This document shows, in pieces, positions 24,658 through 37,600 of a stretch of DNA of 64,000 nucleotides. Location of the stretch: assembly GCA_028551475.1 (NCBI GenBank), contig CM052360.1, positions 360,501 to 424,500 of the forward strand, written 5' to 3'. Source of the DNA: Casuarina equisetifolia (Eukaryota; Streptophyta; Magnoliopsida; Fagales; Casuarinaceae). The position numbers and the translations under genes were made by a program. Position 1 is the first letter of the stretch. Every line of letters starts with the position of its first letter. Below the pieces are notes generated by a model. That model had not been told where the DNA came from and did not search any database. It saw nothing but the letters and a program-made list of their open reading frames with translations.

Positions 24658-25509
24658 TCAATAAGGAGCGTCCCAGGGCTGATAGCTGTAGTCAAACCTT
24701 CTATCGCATTGCAAAGCGCTATGCCCCCTTTTCGAGCAAATTTGGCAAGTGATCGGGCCATTAACAGTGCTGCCATTGTTTTCACCCGACTGATTCGAGT
24801 TACGGCGCTGGTTGTTTTTGTTCTGAGTCGACTGGGTAAAGCCGCTACCGGACGAGGAGGAAGGAGAACCGCCATAGCCACCGTTTCTGTGCCTGTTTCT
24901 CTCAAAACCTTGAAGCTGCGAAACAACATCAATGTAAGATGGAACGGGGGGTCTGAGCATTACTGTTTTGAAGCCCTCATAATCTCGGCCAAGCCCCTCC
25001 AATAAGTGAAAGGTTTTGGTTGAATCAGCAAGTGGTTTCCCGATCAAAGTCAGTTGGTTACAAAGAGAGTCAAACTCATTGAGATAGCCGGTGAGGGTTT
25101 TAGAACCTTTACGAAGGTTGTAGAATCGGGAGAGGAGATCAAACTCGCGGGCTTCGGCATACCTTGCAAATCGATCAGTGAGAACTTGCAATACCTCCTC
25201 AGAGGTTTGAAGCTTAAGAACAGGGCCTAGCATTTCCTCTGAGAGAGTGTCGAATATCCATGATTTTACAAGGCCATCGCTCTTCTCCCAGGCCTCAAAA
25301 TCGGGATTGAGCTTTTGTGTCTCGCCTTCAAAAATAAATCGAGACGGGCGAGATGTTTCTCCCGTAAGAAAACCTAGCAGCTTTTGATGCCGCGCAAGGC
25401 ATTTTAGTTGACAGACCCAGGGAAGAAAATTGTTTTCGGTCAGTTGCAACGTGACAAAGTTGGAGACATCGATGTGGGAAGGAAGGGGGTAAACGCTTTT
25501 CTCTGCCAT
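24658..25509 (-). CDS. Stand-alone Copia-type retrotransposon gag ORF (UBN2/Retrotran_gag with zinc knuckle)
   Basis: An uninterrupted 283-aa ORF starting MAEKSVYPLP; an in-frame Met further upstream at 25602 is also possible. It has the Copia gag pattern: LTENNFLPWVCQLKCLARHQ near the N-terminus, W.KSDGLVKSWIFDTLSE, the LRKGSKTLTGYLNEFDSLCNQL helix pair and LLEGLGRDYEGFKT. A Gly/Ser/Asn-rich linker follows, then a CCHC knuckle CQICSKRGHSALQC. It stops at TGA nine codons after RFDYSYQ, where Copia polyproteins normally run on to protease. No pol and no primer-binding site could be recognised on either side, and I found no LTR pair. A TATA-like TTATATAAATC on the minus strand at about 25632-25645 precedes the ORF. 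It is either a truncated element that happens to be intact or a retained gag gene. Confidence 0.8.
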   Translation of the reverse strand: MAEKSVYPLPSHIDVSNFVTLQLTENNFLPWVCQLKCLARHQKLLGFLTGETSRPSRFIFEGETQKLNPDFEAWEKSDGLVKSWIFDTLSEEMLGPVLKLQTSEEVLQVLTDRFARYAEAREFDLLSRFYNLRKGSKTLTGYLNEFDSLCNQLTLIGKPLADSTKTFHLLEGLGRDYEGFKTVMLRPPVPSYIDVVSQLQGFERNRHRNGGYGGSPSSSSGSGFTQSTQNKNNQRRNSNQSGENNGSTVNGPITCQICSKRGHSALQCDRRFDYSYQPWDAPY

Positions 25510-26340
25510 TGCTGAGCAGAAGCTCTTGTACGAAGAAGAGAATGGAAAACCAGAAACAGGAAGGAGACATAAAGGAAGTAGCAAAGCTACTTCTATGCTC
25601 AATCACTTGAAGGATAAAAGCAACTGGTATTTGATTTATATAAATTCTTTGCTTGCCTTTCTTAGTTCCAGAAGCTTCTTTATTAGTCCAACTTCACCAC
25701 ACAAAAAGGGATTAAAATCCTCTCTTACAGGATTTGAAGAAAAAAATAAAACTTTCTAAATCTTTTACAACCTTTCTTTCTTATATTTACTTTCTTGTTA
25801 AAATTTAAACCGAATTGGCAAGTAGCCTAAAGGCGTTGGTCTGATTATTCATGATCTCTAGCATCCCAACAGCAACGCAGCTCGTCCAAGAAATCATTCA
25901 TACTCCCAAAAGAATCGCCCGGTAATTTCCGGAAATTTTAAGGTATTCCTGTGTACAGAGGCACTAACATCCTTTTGAAAAAGCCATGAAAAAATAAAGA
26001 GAAAAACAAAGGAAAACCGGATAATAAGGAATAGAGAAGTTCAGTGCTCGTTAAACAGCATTTCGGCATTCACAAGTGAACAAAACTCCATACAAGCTTA
26101 AAACTCAAAGAATAACTTCCGTAATCATTTGCCTGGATAAGAATCCAAAAAGGGCATTGAAATTGGTTTGTGCAACCAGCTAAAATTATTTCTCACAACC
26201 CCTTTGACCACCAAGATATAAAGAACCACATTAAAAGACCAAAAGTTCATTGGAACAAAAAGATATCGTCATTAATCTATCTTATTGTTGTCCACCACAT
26301 AAGTCCAGACTTCCATTCACACCAAGGGGAGTAGATTAGC
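25510..26340. other. Intergenic between the gag ORF and the VDAC 3' end
   Basis: AT-rich sequence with no convincing gene. The part nearest 26340 is the VDAC 3' UTR (minus strand). I looked for LTR termini or a tRNA-primer complement on the minus strand before the gag ORF and saw none. Confidence 0.4.
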
Positions 26341-29300
26341 CTAAGGCTTCAGTGCCAAGGCCAGCCCAATCTTCGCACTCTTTTCAATGGCCCTAGTGTC
26401 CACCTCTCCTGAGATTGTGAAGAGGGATTTTGGGCGCCACTCATGCTGGATAAGAGCACTTGCCCTTCCAAAGTTGTTCACTCTGGCCTTCACCAAGGTT
26501 AGTGGGTCAAGTGCATGTTGGGAGCCAACTGTGAGAGTGTTTTCATTGCTTGAAAAGCTGTGCGACAACTCTGCACCAACGGCTGTGTTGCTCAATGGGC
26601 TCACAGTATGGTAGTATGACGCATTAAGGGTGTCACCTTTATCATTCCTGTATTCACCCGCAACAGCATCAGGATCTCATTAATCCAGAAATACAGATTA
26701 CAAAGCGCACGGTAATACTTGGATGCTGAAAAGGTGCTACCATGAGTAAGGAGAAGACAATTCCTTGATGAAAAAAAGAAACACTTACACAGTCAAGGAA
26801 GCAATGAGATCAGAGTGGGAGTAACTTAAACCAGCATTAAATTTGGTGAAGTTCCCAGAGGCAGTATCAAATGAAAGATCTGTCCCAAGAGAAACCGCGT
26901 TGTTTCCAACAACACCAGAGAAGTTCACAATTGGATTAGCTGTCAATCCAATACTGGTACTTATTCCAGCATACTCATGTTGGTATTGGAGTTCCACCTG
27001 TCATCAAAATCATCAGTATCTCAAATCAAAGTGCATGGTGTATGTCGATTTGTAGCACAGTGATGTATCCATCACATGCATTAATTCACACACAAGCAAG
27101 AGGATGAACCTGATAGACAGAACATAATACATATGTTATCTTACCTTACCAGACCTCTGATCAGGTATAATAAAACTAAAGATGGTCTTGAGCCCAGGTG
27201 CAGGTTCATCAACAGTAACCGTTGCAAGAAGCTACAAGTTCACATACCATTGTTAGAAATCAATAAAAGAACCAATATGACTTTATAGATTATTTTCAAA
27301 TGAAAATCTAACACAAAGTAACATCTGTAAAACCCTTCTATTATATATAGATTTGCTTGTGCACGTATGTGAACAAAAACCAAACAACAAATTATCAGAG
27401 GAACAAACAAATAAACAAAAATGCCAAAAGCAAAAAGGAAATGATGTACGTTATTGTGTTAAAAAAGGGGGTAGGAAGACCATTTTTATAGGCATCAACA
27501 ACGCAGAAATTGCTTCATTGAGCATTGACCACACAATAAATCATTCTTCCCTTTGACTAGTTGATTGACATCCAATGGTTAGAAACCACTAACACAAACG
27601 AAAAATGTAACGTGATGCCAACAACTGTGATATACCAATTCCATACTCATATTAATCATATATCAATTATCAACATCTTTAACCAACTTGACTCTCCATC
27701 CAACATTGATGTACAGCTGATCATGAGATATACAATATGTTTGCTTTAGGTCCCATGTCACATACATTCAAGATAAGATAGAGCAGTTCACAAATCAATA
27801 CTTATAGAATATGGGAAAGAAGAAATAACATAGATGCTGAAGAAGCTTTAATCCATACATTAGAGTTGGTGTCCACTTTTATATCAGTAGTGATGTTCTT
27901 GTTCTTCAGCTGAGTGCTCACATCCGACAAGAACAGCTCACCTTTCTTAACTCCAGTTGATGTGATTGCCTGAGCATGTAAGAACGGAAAGGTCATTCTA
28001 AATGAAAGAAAAGCCCAAGCATATACAGAATGAATAGTAACAAGCAATGCTGTGTAAGAAGCTGGACAACAAATTCTAGATCAACTAAAAGATTCCATAA
28101 GGCATACTGTGACTGCATACCAAAAAGATTCGAAAATATTCAGGAGAAAAGCATTAAATTGAAAAAAAATATCCATACAATTACAGAGATTTAGACCCAA
28201 AAACATTTTGGATGTCAAGATTACTAGATTAAATTATGTAATCAAAATACTAATACAAACTCACAAAGGCCAAACCTGCGTAGTTCAGAGAACACATTGT
28301 GGACAATAAAGTAACAAAATTGGGATAACATGCTTATTTAAACCTAGTTCCGGTTATATAGACCAGCCAAGAAAAATGGGGCTCTCAGTAATGAAATTTT
28401 GCTGGTACCTCACACAGTCTGGTAGGTCACATTATTATTAAAATACAATGGGCTTAAACAGAATGAACCAGATTCCCACATAAACTATGTGGTTTGATAA
28501 TTGGTTCAACCATTAGACATGCCCTTTGGTGATGGAAACTAGTTTGCCTGGCTCGATTAAGATGTTTTCAACATGTATTGTACACAAAACAATGCCGCTA
28601 AACAGAAAACTAAAGTGGATAACGACTAATTGAATGAACAATCAATTATGTTAGAACCAATTCAGCTCCAGTTGTAAGTCGCAGTGGCATTCAAAATTTT
28701 CAAATAAAAATAGATCTTCATAACTTAAAGAAAAAGGCACTCGCTGGATAAGGCAGGATCTCTTTTCAAAAGACTCTCCAAGGCACAAACAAACAGCCTT
28801 AGAAAAACAACGCGAGCAGACGACCACCCAACACAGACAGCAATGCATCTAATGCCACTGCTTAAACTCCTTTCCAATTGCCGTGAAATCATCAGCAATA
28901 AAAAGCTGAAGCAATTGAAATCAAAGTAAAAAAATCTGAAGTCGGGACATAATATTTCACAGTTTTGCAGCCAAACAAATAATAAATATAAAGGACGCAT
29001 GTAACATCAATATTCATCAGATCCTCAACAGCCATGACTCACCAAACCCTCCATCTGGTAGCTCGGAAAAAAAATGAAAACATACAAGCAGAAATAATAG
29101 ATCTTAAATTCTTTGAAGCCAAGCCACTTGCAGCAGCTTTGGTTTGTTCGAATTAGCTTTAATGATTTCATATATTTTCCTCCATTTTCTGAGCAACCAA
29201 ACATAAGAGGATAACAAATAAGACGAGCACAAGTTACTTAAATATTCTACAACAACTAAGAAAAAACTCACAACTCCGGTGGAAGTGTAAGTAGTGAGGG

Positions 29301-29519
29301 TGAACTTGTGGTCACTCTGATAATCCTTGTAGAGAAGATCTGAAGATTACAAAACGAAACAGCTTAAAAAGTCAACAAAAAATAGATGAAAGCATTCGAC
29401 AAACACAGCCAATAATAGATAAAGAAAACAAAAAAAAAAAATACAACAGAAAAAGAAAAAAATCGCTGACCTCTGGCTCTTTTGCCGATATCAGAGTAGA
29501 GACCTGGCCCTTTCCCCAT
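26341..29519 (-). CDS. VDAC1: Mitochondrial outer-membrane porin, voltage-dependent anion channel (VDAC)
   Basis: Six exons on the minus strand: 29519-29471, 29339-29272, 27969-27859, 27231-27145, 26997-26789 and 26647-26341 (276 aa, standard VDAC length). The start [23 protein letters not shown] forms the amphipathic N-terminal helix. The Porin_3 beta barrel follows, with the GLK motif in [11 protein letters not shown] and alternating hydrophobic strands to the end at LALALKP. The channel passes metabolites and nucleotides across the outer mitochondrial membrane. The long third intron in transcript order's second position (29271-27970) makes up a third of the gene. The gene diverges from AMY3 across a 2.2 kb gap. 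The symbol gives the family; the exact paralogue is undecided. Confidence 0.95.
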
Positions 29520-29583
29520 GACTTTCCCGAGAAAGTAGAATGGAAAATATGAGAGAAAAGGGTTTGGGGCTGGGTTGTTGAGA

Positions 29584-29617
29584 TGGAGAGAGAGAGAGAC
29601 AGAGAGAGAGAGAGAGC
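29584..29617. repeat. (GA/CT)n repeat in the VDAC 5' leader
   Basis: An imperfect GA run on the plus strand (CT on the coding strand), interrupted by GACA. It begins ~65 bp upstream of the VDAC ATG. Confidence 0.8.
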
Positions 29618-31606
29618 AAGAAGGGAGAAAACTCGTGCGTGGAATTGGAATATATGGTGTAAAACCCCGGTGTGTTGGTCCTTCCACCGAGAGGATGGAT
29701 CTGGACCGTGCATTTTGTGCGTTCCGTAGAGATTCGCTTTGCTAGCCGTTGATCGAAAAATGTTGGCTGGAGGCTGCGGTGCTGTTCTGGCCTTGAGAAT
29801 CGGGGCGGGGGCTTTGGCATATTCGCTATGCGGTGCCGTATGCTAAATATTTATTTTTTTTCTGCCCTCTTATTTTCTAATCAGTTAGTGTACCAGCTTT
29901 GCCCGCCCATTTTTGACCTTCTTGTACAGAAATAAAATCATTCTAATTCCAAAATAAGCGATTATATTTGGTCTTCCCAAATCGAACGACTTTCCCCTAA
30001 CGTTAGAATAGAGTATGTGTCGAATGGGCTTGGAATCCATTTGACATAGTTGGCATTCTGTGAGTCAACAAGGGGGGACATTCAACCCAAATAGCCATCA
30101 CCGGCAGGTCTGCAGAATACAACAATACAACAATACAACAACACAACAAGCTAATTCTAAATTCCCCACTACACAACCATTAACACGATTTGGGACTTAC
30201 TCCTGCCCGGCCCGTACAATATTCTAACGAAGCAAGTTACTGTAAAGCCCGTAACAAGCCTAGTTTGAGACACTCTACACGCGAGCACATTACCTAAATG
30301 GAATAGGCTTTACCATCTTTCTCGTGGCAAAGAAGAAGAAATGGAGCCCACGTACGTCACCGACTGATGTGCAGGTCTTTCCCTATTAAGAAAAGGTGCT
30401 TGGATGGCGATAACACTCCATTTTTCGGGATGTTAAACGTGAGCTTGCGATTCACATAAAAGACGACTCGATTCTCTGCCATGTGCCTAGGTTCGCTGCT
30501 TGAAAAGTGAAAAGTGAAAAGTGAAAAGATTTGGAGTCTCTTTTTTGGAAAAGAGAGACCACTGAAGAAGAAACAAGCGTGGACACAAGCTTCCGAAAAG
30601 ACAGACACCCACGCCATAATTGAGAGAGCAAATTCCAAATCGTGAAATTAGTCTTTAGATATTTGTATACAGTGCCGAAGTTCCACAATCTTTCACGTTG
30701 AAGTCTGTTTCGTTCGAAGTGGAAGGTCGAAACAAGTTCAAATGCCGTCTGGTCCGAAAGAAAAATCAAGGAGAAGGAATCCGCTAGCTCTCACGCTTGT
30801 ACTATCATATCATTTCACAGCAAAACGAAACAAATTGTTTTTATTTCCCTCAGCAAATAATGATAGTGAGGTCATTGTCACTTAACCCAAGAGAAAAAGA
30901 CATTTTATTATTTGTTGGAGGCATTTGTGATCAAAAAATGATAGGGTAAGGAGAGAACCGTTTTGTTGTGGTAAGATAAAGATGTTCTCACATACAGTAG
31001 ATACATATGTCATGAAATATTAGTAATTTGAACATATATCCTTTTGGTTTCAAATATAAAAAAGAAAATACTTTGCAAGATTTACATTTACATTTTTTAA
31101 TTTTTATTTTTTATCAAAAAGATAAATTATAAATATTATCTCAACTCTTTATCCAATATTTTTCTGTAATTCAAACTTAATTTCATATGAGAGGCTGAAA
31201 TTCACCATTTTTTAAAATGCCTTGTTGAAGGGAGGAGTTATTTAAGCTTATAAAATATATTACAAGTACTGTTCTTTTTAGTATAAAACTTTTTGTCTAA
31301 TAATACATCTTACAGAAATATAGTCTATAATGCTAAAAATTTACATAAATCTTTAAAAATGGTTATTAAGATATTCTGCTTTGTGCCTGTATCGTTGTCT
31401 CACGAGCATCTTCCTGTGATTCTTTCTGTACGTAGGTAGATAATGGGAAACACCGGCGGCAGATTGCGCGGAGAATAAATTGAAAATGACTATTAAAAAT
31501 ATGTAAAAGTACTGCAAAAGCGACTCTACTTTATATCTAATTCTGGAAATCAGAAAAATTAAAAAAATCATCGTCCAATCTCAGAAGTATCTGCAAACGA
31601 ATCAAC

Positions 31607-31634
<28 letters not shown>
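31607..31634. repeat. (CT)n microsatellite in the AMY3 5' leader
   Basis: About 14 CT units end ~66 bp before the AMY3 start codon, with a second CT-rich patch immediately before the ATG. Confidence 0.85.
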
Positions 31635-31637
<3 letters not shown>

Positions 31638-31699
31638 CCTCTGTAACCGCGGGAGCTCCTGGCTCTCTCTTTCTCTCTCTACTCTGATCGACTCCAATC

Positions 31700-34600
31700 A
31701 TGTCGACCGTTAGCATTGAGCCTCTGCTTTATCAATTTGTTCGTGGGAGAAGCCACGGGAACAGTCACAAATCTAAGGTTCTCAAGCCTTGCTTGTTGAG
31801 TTGCTCTTCCAATCACAATCTTGTCTTCCGTGCGCGGAGCTTCGGCAGTTTCAGGTCTCCTAAGCTTCATGTCCTCAGAGCCAGTGCTACTACAGACACC
31901 GCTCTCGTTGAGACCTTCGAATCCGCGGACGTCTTCTTCAAGGAGACTTTCCCTCTAAAACGGACAAAAACGGTTTAATTTGTTCTTTGTTTATTTCTTA
32001 TTTTGTTTTGCGCGTGTGTGTGATTTCTGTTTGGTTTACAAATTAGTGTTGGAAATGAAAAGGACGTATTTATATGATGAGGAAACCGAGGGAATGGAAG
32101 TCTCAAGCTCTACGTATTTATGGTTTCTGTTTTTAAGAAAATTAATGAAGTTCGACGTATTTGATCCGGAAATAGTAATCAAAAGCTTAATTGAGGATTC
32201 TCCACAATGGAAATTTTTTCAAGACCCTTTTCTTTTTTTAATTTTTCTCTTTCCTCTGTTTTCTTAGCAATCAAATATAAAGTTTAATGTTAACGGAACC
32301 TAATATAACTTTCGTCTGGCTCACCAAATTTCAGTGTTTCAATTTTACGTAACTGAAGAAAAAAGAAAGAGGTGCATATAACTCAATTTTATGATATTCT
32401 TAATAATTCGTTCTATTTTATCAGCAGCTTGACAGAATTTGAATTTAAAAGGGTTCCCATGATTGATTTGGATGGTAGGTTGAGGGAAAGATCTTCATCA
32501 GATTAGATCATGGGCAGAATAACCGGAATTGGGTGCTTACTGTTGGCTGTGATATTCCTGGGAAATGGATTCTTCACTGGGGAGTTTCTCATGTCGACGA
32601 TGTTGGCAGGTATGCCAGCTTTCTAAGTTCATGTGTCAAATCTGTTTTTGTAACTAGTTTCTTTATGAAGAAGCTTACGTATAATTCAAGGTTGTTTCTT
32701 GATGATGTGGTGTGATGGTAATATGTGATCAAGAAAGATCCATCTATGCGATTTTGCAGTGAATGGGATCAACCTCCCGCTGAAATGAGACCCGCTGGTT
32801 CAATTCCCATCAAGGTTCGTATTGGATTGGTAGGATCACAGATAGAGCCACTTTTACGTTGAAGAAAAATATTTATAGGAAAAAAAATTTCAGGACTATG
32901 CAATAGAGACGCCCTTGAAGAAATCATTGTCAGCGGAAGGAGACACATTTTATGAAGTGACAATTGATCTCAAACCTAACAGTGCAATTGCCGCAATAAA
33001 TTTTGTCTTGAAGGTTCTGATATACCCTCCTCAGACTGTGTCAGTTATGTTAAATTTGCTGTGGCTCCTTAGTCCTTATATATATTTTTTGTCTCTTTTT
33101 TTTTTTTTTTTGGCGGGGTTCCGATGATGGTACAGGATGAAGAAACTGGAGCTTGGTATCAGCACAGGGGGAGAGATTTCAAGGTGCCTCTTGTAGACTA
33201 CCTTCAACGTGATGGCAATGTAGTTGGAGCAAAAAGGAGCTTTGATATATGGACAGGTTGCAGAAATTATTGTGGCGTACTATTGTTCAATCAGTTAATC
33301 CGTCTTTAGTATTATGTATCTTTACATGCATAGCTTTTTGTTATCGGCCAGAATCACAATCTTCTTTTGAACTTGCATAACTCCTATGCAAATAGATGAG
33401 TCTAACTGAGTTCACTAAGTCTGAGGCCATGAAGTACTATCAAACAAAGGCAGGTTTTTAATAGATCCTCTTGGGGAAGGACTGAAAGAGGGAATTGCTA
33501 TAATAGCGTTATTAACTCATCACATTCTGATGCCCTAAGATTGACTTCGTTTTTGATGTGGGACCGAGATGCTCTTGTAGCATATTTTCTCTTTGTTTTT
33601 TCCATTATTTGTATTTGAGATGAGCTTGTGCAGGTCTGAATTATATTTCCTGTTAACTGTTGAAGATGGAAACCTGATTTTTCCCCGTATACCTCTTTTT
33701 GTGTACATTCTATGTGTGAATCCATTTGGAAGATTGAGCCAAGCAACCTTGTTGCAGCTAAGTTGTAGACTCTATATTTGCATACTATTGTGGGTTTGGG
33801 TTGAGTTGTTTCATGGACGGGTAGATTACGATATTCAGCTGTTTCTGGTCTCCCGATTCTGTTTTTGTTCATAATCTGATGCACAGTTTCTTTGCTCTTC
33901 TTTAACCCAGGGGCTTTAGGGCCACTATCTAACATGCTCCTTAAAGCAGAAGCGTCACATACAAATGGTCCAGACAGCAGTAATGAGTCCAGAGCTTTTG
34001 AAAACAAAAATAGGAGTCTAGAAGGGTTCTATGAAGAGCAGCCTATTGCAAAACAAGTTGCTATTGATAATTCAATTGCTGTTTATGCCAGAAAGTGTTC
34101 AAAGACAGCAAAAAATCTTCTATATGTAGAAACTGATCTTCCAGGAGATGTTGTAATTCATTGGGGAGTTTGCAGAGATAATACCAAAACATGGGAAATT
34201 CCAGCTGCCCCACATCCACCAGATACAATGGCTTTCAAGGACAAGGCTTTGCGGACTCGATTACAGGTACAAATGTAAATATATTCTCTCACCAACACGT
34301 AGGCAAATGTATGTTTGTTCTTAATCTATATTGGTGCTACTCCTGATGACAGTTTTTAGACATTATACATACTGTCCAGCTCTTTACTGTAGTGAATTAC
34401 TCGGTGCTACAGGACTCCCAATAGTCGCAGTTCACACTAATGCTTAAACCTTTTTCTTAGGATTGCTTTTGCATGGTTGACTTGCTGTAGGCAGCCTTTT
34501 TTGTTTTTCAGACTTTCCTGGATCTGTGAGCCTGTGTGTTGTTTTTGAGGTAACTCGTATGTGCTTGAGGCAATTCCATTTTCCTGTAAAAGTTATTCTT

Positions 34601-37600
34601 TACTGTGAAATAAATACATATAAGCAGACGGACAATTTAACTGACAGGCACAAGAATTGGTAAGTACACTAAATTTGTACTACTATCAGGAACCCCAATG
34701 ATATTTTTAAGCTTGTCAAACCTTTTGTGCCCCTCTTCGTCTCTTTTAGCCTATTAGAAATACTTCTCGTACAGGAATGTTTCTCTTGTATGGCATGCTA
34801 TAGAGGTGATTTTTGCCAAAAGGAACAATCTTCTATATTGGCTAGCCGATAAAGAAGCAATTATGTAACCATCTGTTTATTTGTTCTTCCCTCCAGTGTG
34901 ACGAAAGGGTTTTTTGCTCCTTATTTTTCTCTGATAATGACTACTAGTCCCTCAGCTATAGCATGCTTATAAAGCATATATATCTATCAGCTTGGGAGAT
35001 GAGATTTCATATGTATGTAGATTATCCTGTCAGGATCTCACATTAAGGTTTCATATGAAGGCATTAGTAGTTTTGAAACTGCTTGCTTTAGAGTTGTTAG
35101 TTTACTTGACTTCTTCCTCATTTTGTTCCTCATTTTGAACTGGGATGCCTTGTTGTTATGTTAATATCCTAAGCTCTTATTCTTCAGCAATAATTATATG
35201 TGTGATGTGTTTGCAGCCAAAAGGGGGGGCAGATGGATGTTTTGGGGTGTTTACCGTAGAGGAAGGACTTGAAGGGTTTCTTTTTGTGCTGAAGCTAGAT
35301 GATAATACTTGGTTGAAATGCATGGGGAATGACTTCTACATCCCCCTCTCAGGTTCTAGTAGCTTGCTCGCTAAATCCAGACAGAGTGTGTCTAAAAGTA
35401 CACAGGTACCTGAAGATAATGCGGAAGCAAATCAAGAAGGGTCTCCTAGTGTGTATACTAGTGGAATTATTAAGGAAATACGGAACTTGGTTAGTGACAT
35501 TTCATCTGACAAGAGTCAAAGGACCAAAGCTAAAGAAGTACAAGAAAGTATTCTTCAAGAAATTGAAAAACTGGCTGCTGAAGCTTATAGCATCTTCAGA
35601 AGCTCCGTTCCAACTTACTCTGAGGAATCTGTTGCTGAACCAGAGGAACTAATACCTCCTGTCAAAATATGCTCTGGGACGGGTACAGGGTTTGAGATAT
35701 TGTGCCAAGGGTTTAACTGGGAATCTCATAAATGTGGAAGATGGTACATGGAGCTGAAAGAAAGAGCTTCAGAATTATCTGCACTTGGTTTCACTGTGAT
35801 CTGGTTACCCCCACCTACCGAATCTGTGTCACCTGAAGGATACATGCCAAAGGATTTATATAATCTGGATTCCAGGTACTACATGAGAAGTTTATAAGTA
35901 TACAATCAGTTCCAATGCCTCCTATTATAGAATTTGTTGTGGTGGTTATCCAAAGAATATTTGGCTCTCTCTGAACCTTCATTAAGTATAACTCAAAACC
36001 TTCGATAAAAAGGAAAAAGAGGGTACTGTATCCTGGGGGACAACTGCTTTCTTGAAATATGCTCACATATGATTGGCCCCAAGCATAGTTAGTTGGAAAC
36101 CTTGTTGGTTGTTAGTTACTTAATTGAAATTTAGTTTAGCATCAGTAAGTTGAGATGGATCATGTTCAAAATCTCTATTTCTTTTCTGTACAAAGCAAAG
36201 TAAGTGGTATCAGAATCAATGAGATTTCTGAGTAATTTTTGCTTCTGTGGTGGCATTTGAACTAGATACGGCAATATTGATGAGCTGAAGGAAGTCGTGA
36301 AGAGTTTCCATGAAGTTGGTATGAAAGTTCTTGGTGATGTTGTCTTGAATCATCGGTGTGCACACTATAAGAATCAGAATGGTGTTTGGAATATCTTTGG
36401 TGGTCGTCTAAATTGGGATGATCGTGCTGTTGTAGGTGATGATCCCCATTTTCAGGTGCGTTAATTTTGCTTGGTCACCAAAGATTGCTAAAATTATTGG
36501 TCTCAGAAAATTCTCTTGGTAACACTTTTCAAGACATTGTTCCGTCATTTGACTTTAAGCTTCTTTTATGTTTGAAAAACGAAGACTTACTATGTTGTTC
36601 TGCTTTTCCTTCTGAAAGCGTCAACTTTCTCTTGAAATGGTTAGAATTGATGTCTTTTTTCGAAGTCCAACATCAGGAGGGAACAAACAACTATTCCTCT
36701 GAATATTTGCAAACACAACAAAGATTTTGAAAAGTTGAGATCCTGTTCTTACAATCTTAAGATTTGGCGGTTATCAATACCCCCCACTACTCCAGGCCCC
36801 CGTTAAAAATAAAAATAAAAATTCAACATAATCCAACTAGAAAAGGAGGTACAATTACAGATGACAATATGGTAGTGGAAAACAATTAAGTGATTGTACT
36901 TGCATATCTACATGTCCTTAGATCTCAAAATGTAACACAAATTCGGAGCTGATGTAACAAATCCTATAACTTGTGAACTTGTAAATATAAAACTAGTTAA
37001 AGTAAATAGCAGTTGAAAAATGAACACTTCCATTATTTATCATTTTCTTTTTTCCTATAGAATTGTGATCTTTAGATTGCTGAATTTTGAGGCACTAATG
37101 AGGGGTTTCTTATGATTGGAAACAGAATTATACATAGATGTATTACATTAATACCAAGCTTGCAAAAGTTTGAATTTTGCATTTTTTTGGTCAGGATTCT
37201 TTTAGGATTCTATAATCCAATGGAAGTAAAAGAAATGTATTGGGGCAATCTATTACAAAACTTTTGTTGTTTTTCTTGATAGTGCTTCGCCTTGTCATTC
37301 TCTTTGATAATTGTCCTTTCTGTACTATGACCTTAATAACATGATCTCTTAAACCCATCTTTATTTCACAACATAATTCCTTACAAATTAAGGAACACAC
37401 TTTCAGACCTGATATCTGTTTTCTGTGAGATATTTCAAAGGATTGTGGGAATCTAGGAATGAAAAGGGAAGGGGGGCTCATTGGTTCACTGACCCCAAAC
37501 AGTAGAATTGTCTGATAAATATTTTATCAAGAAAAACAGAAAGAGTTTTTGGTCAGTAGACTGGATGTCAAAATCTGCTTAAGTTGATGTTAATCAGTTG

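Larger units (their letters stand above)
29520..31699. other. Divergent promoter region shared by VDAC (-) and AMY3 (+)
   Basis: No coding sequence is supported. Small tandem repeats occur: CAACAATA-type units at about 30118-30146 and four copies of GAAAAGT at about 30502-30529. A (CT)n tract at 31607-31634 lies in the AMY3 leader, ~70 bp before its ATG. Short minus-strand ORFs over 30357-30769 look like chance. Confidence 0.5.

Noticed and set aside
29364..29820. Overlapping minus-strand ORFs at the VDAC start
   Set aside because: They run through the VDAC leader, exon 1 and the GA repeat in other frames; the VDAC reading frame explains the region.
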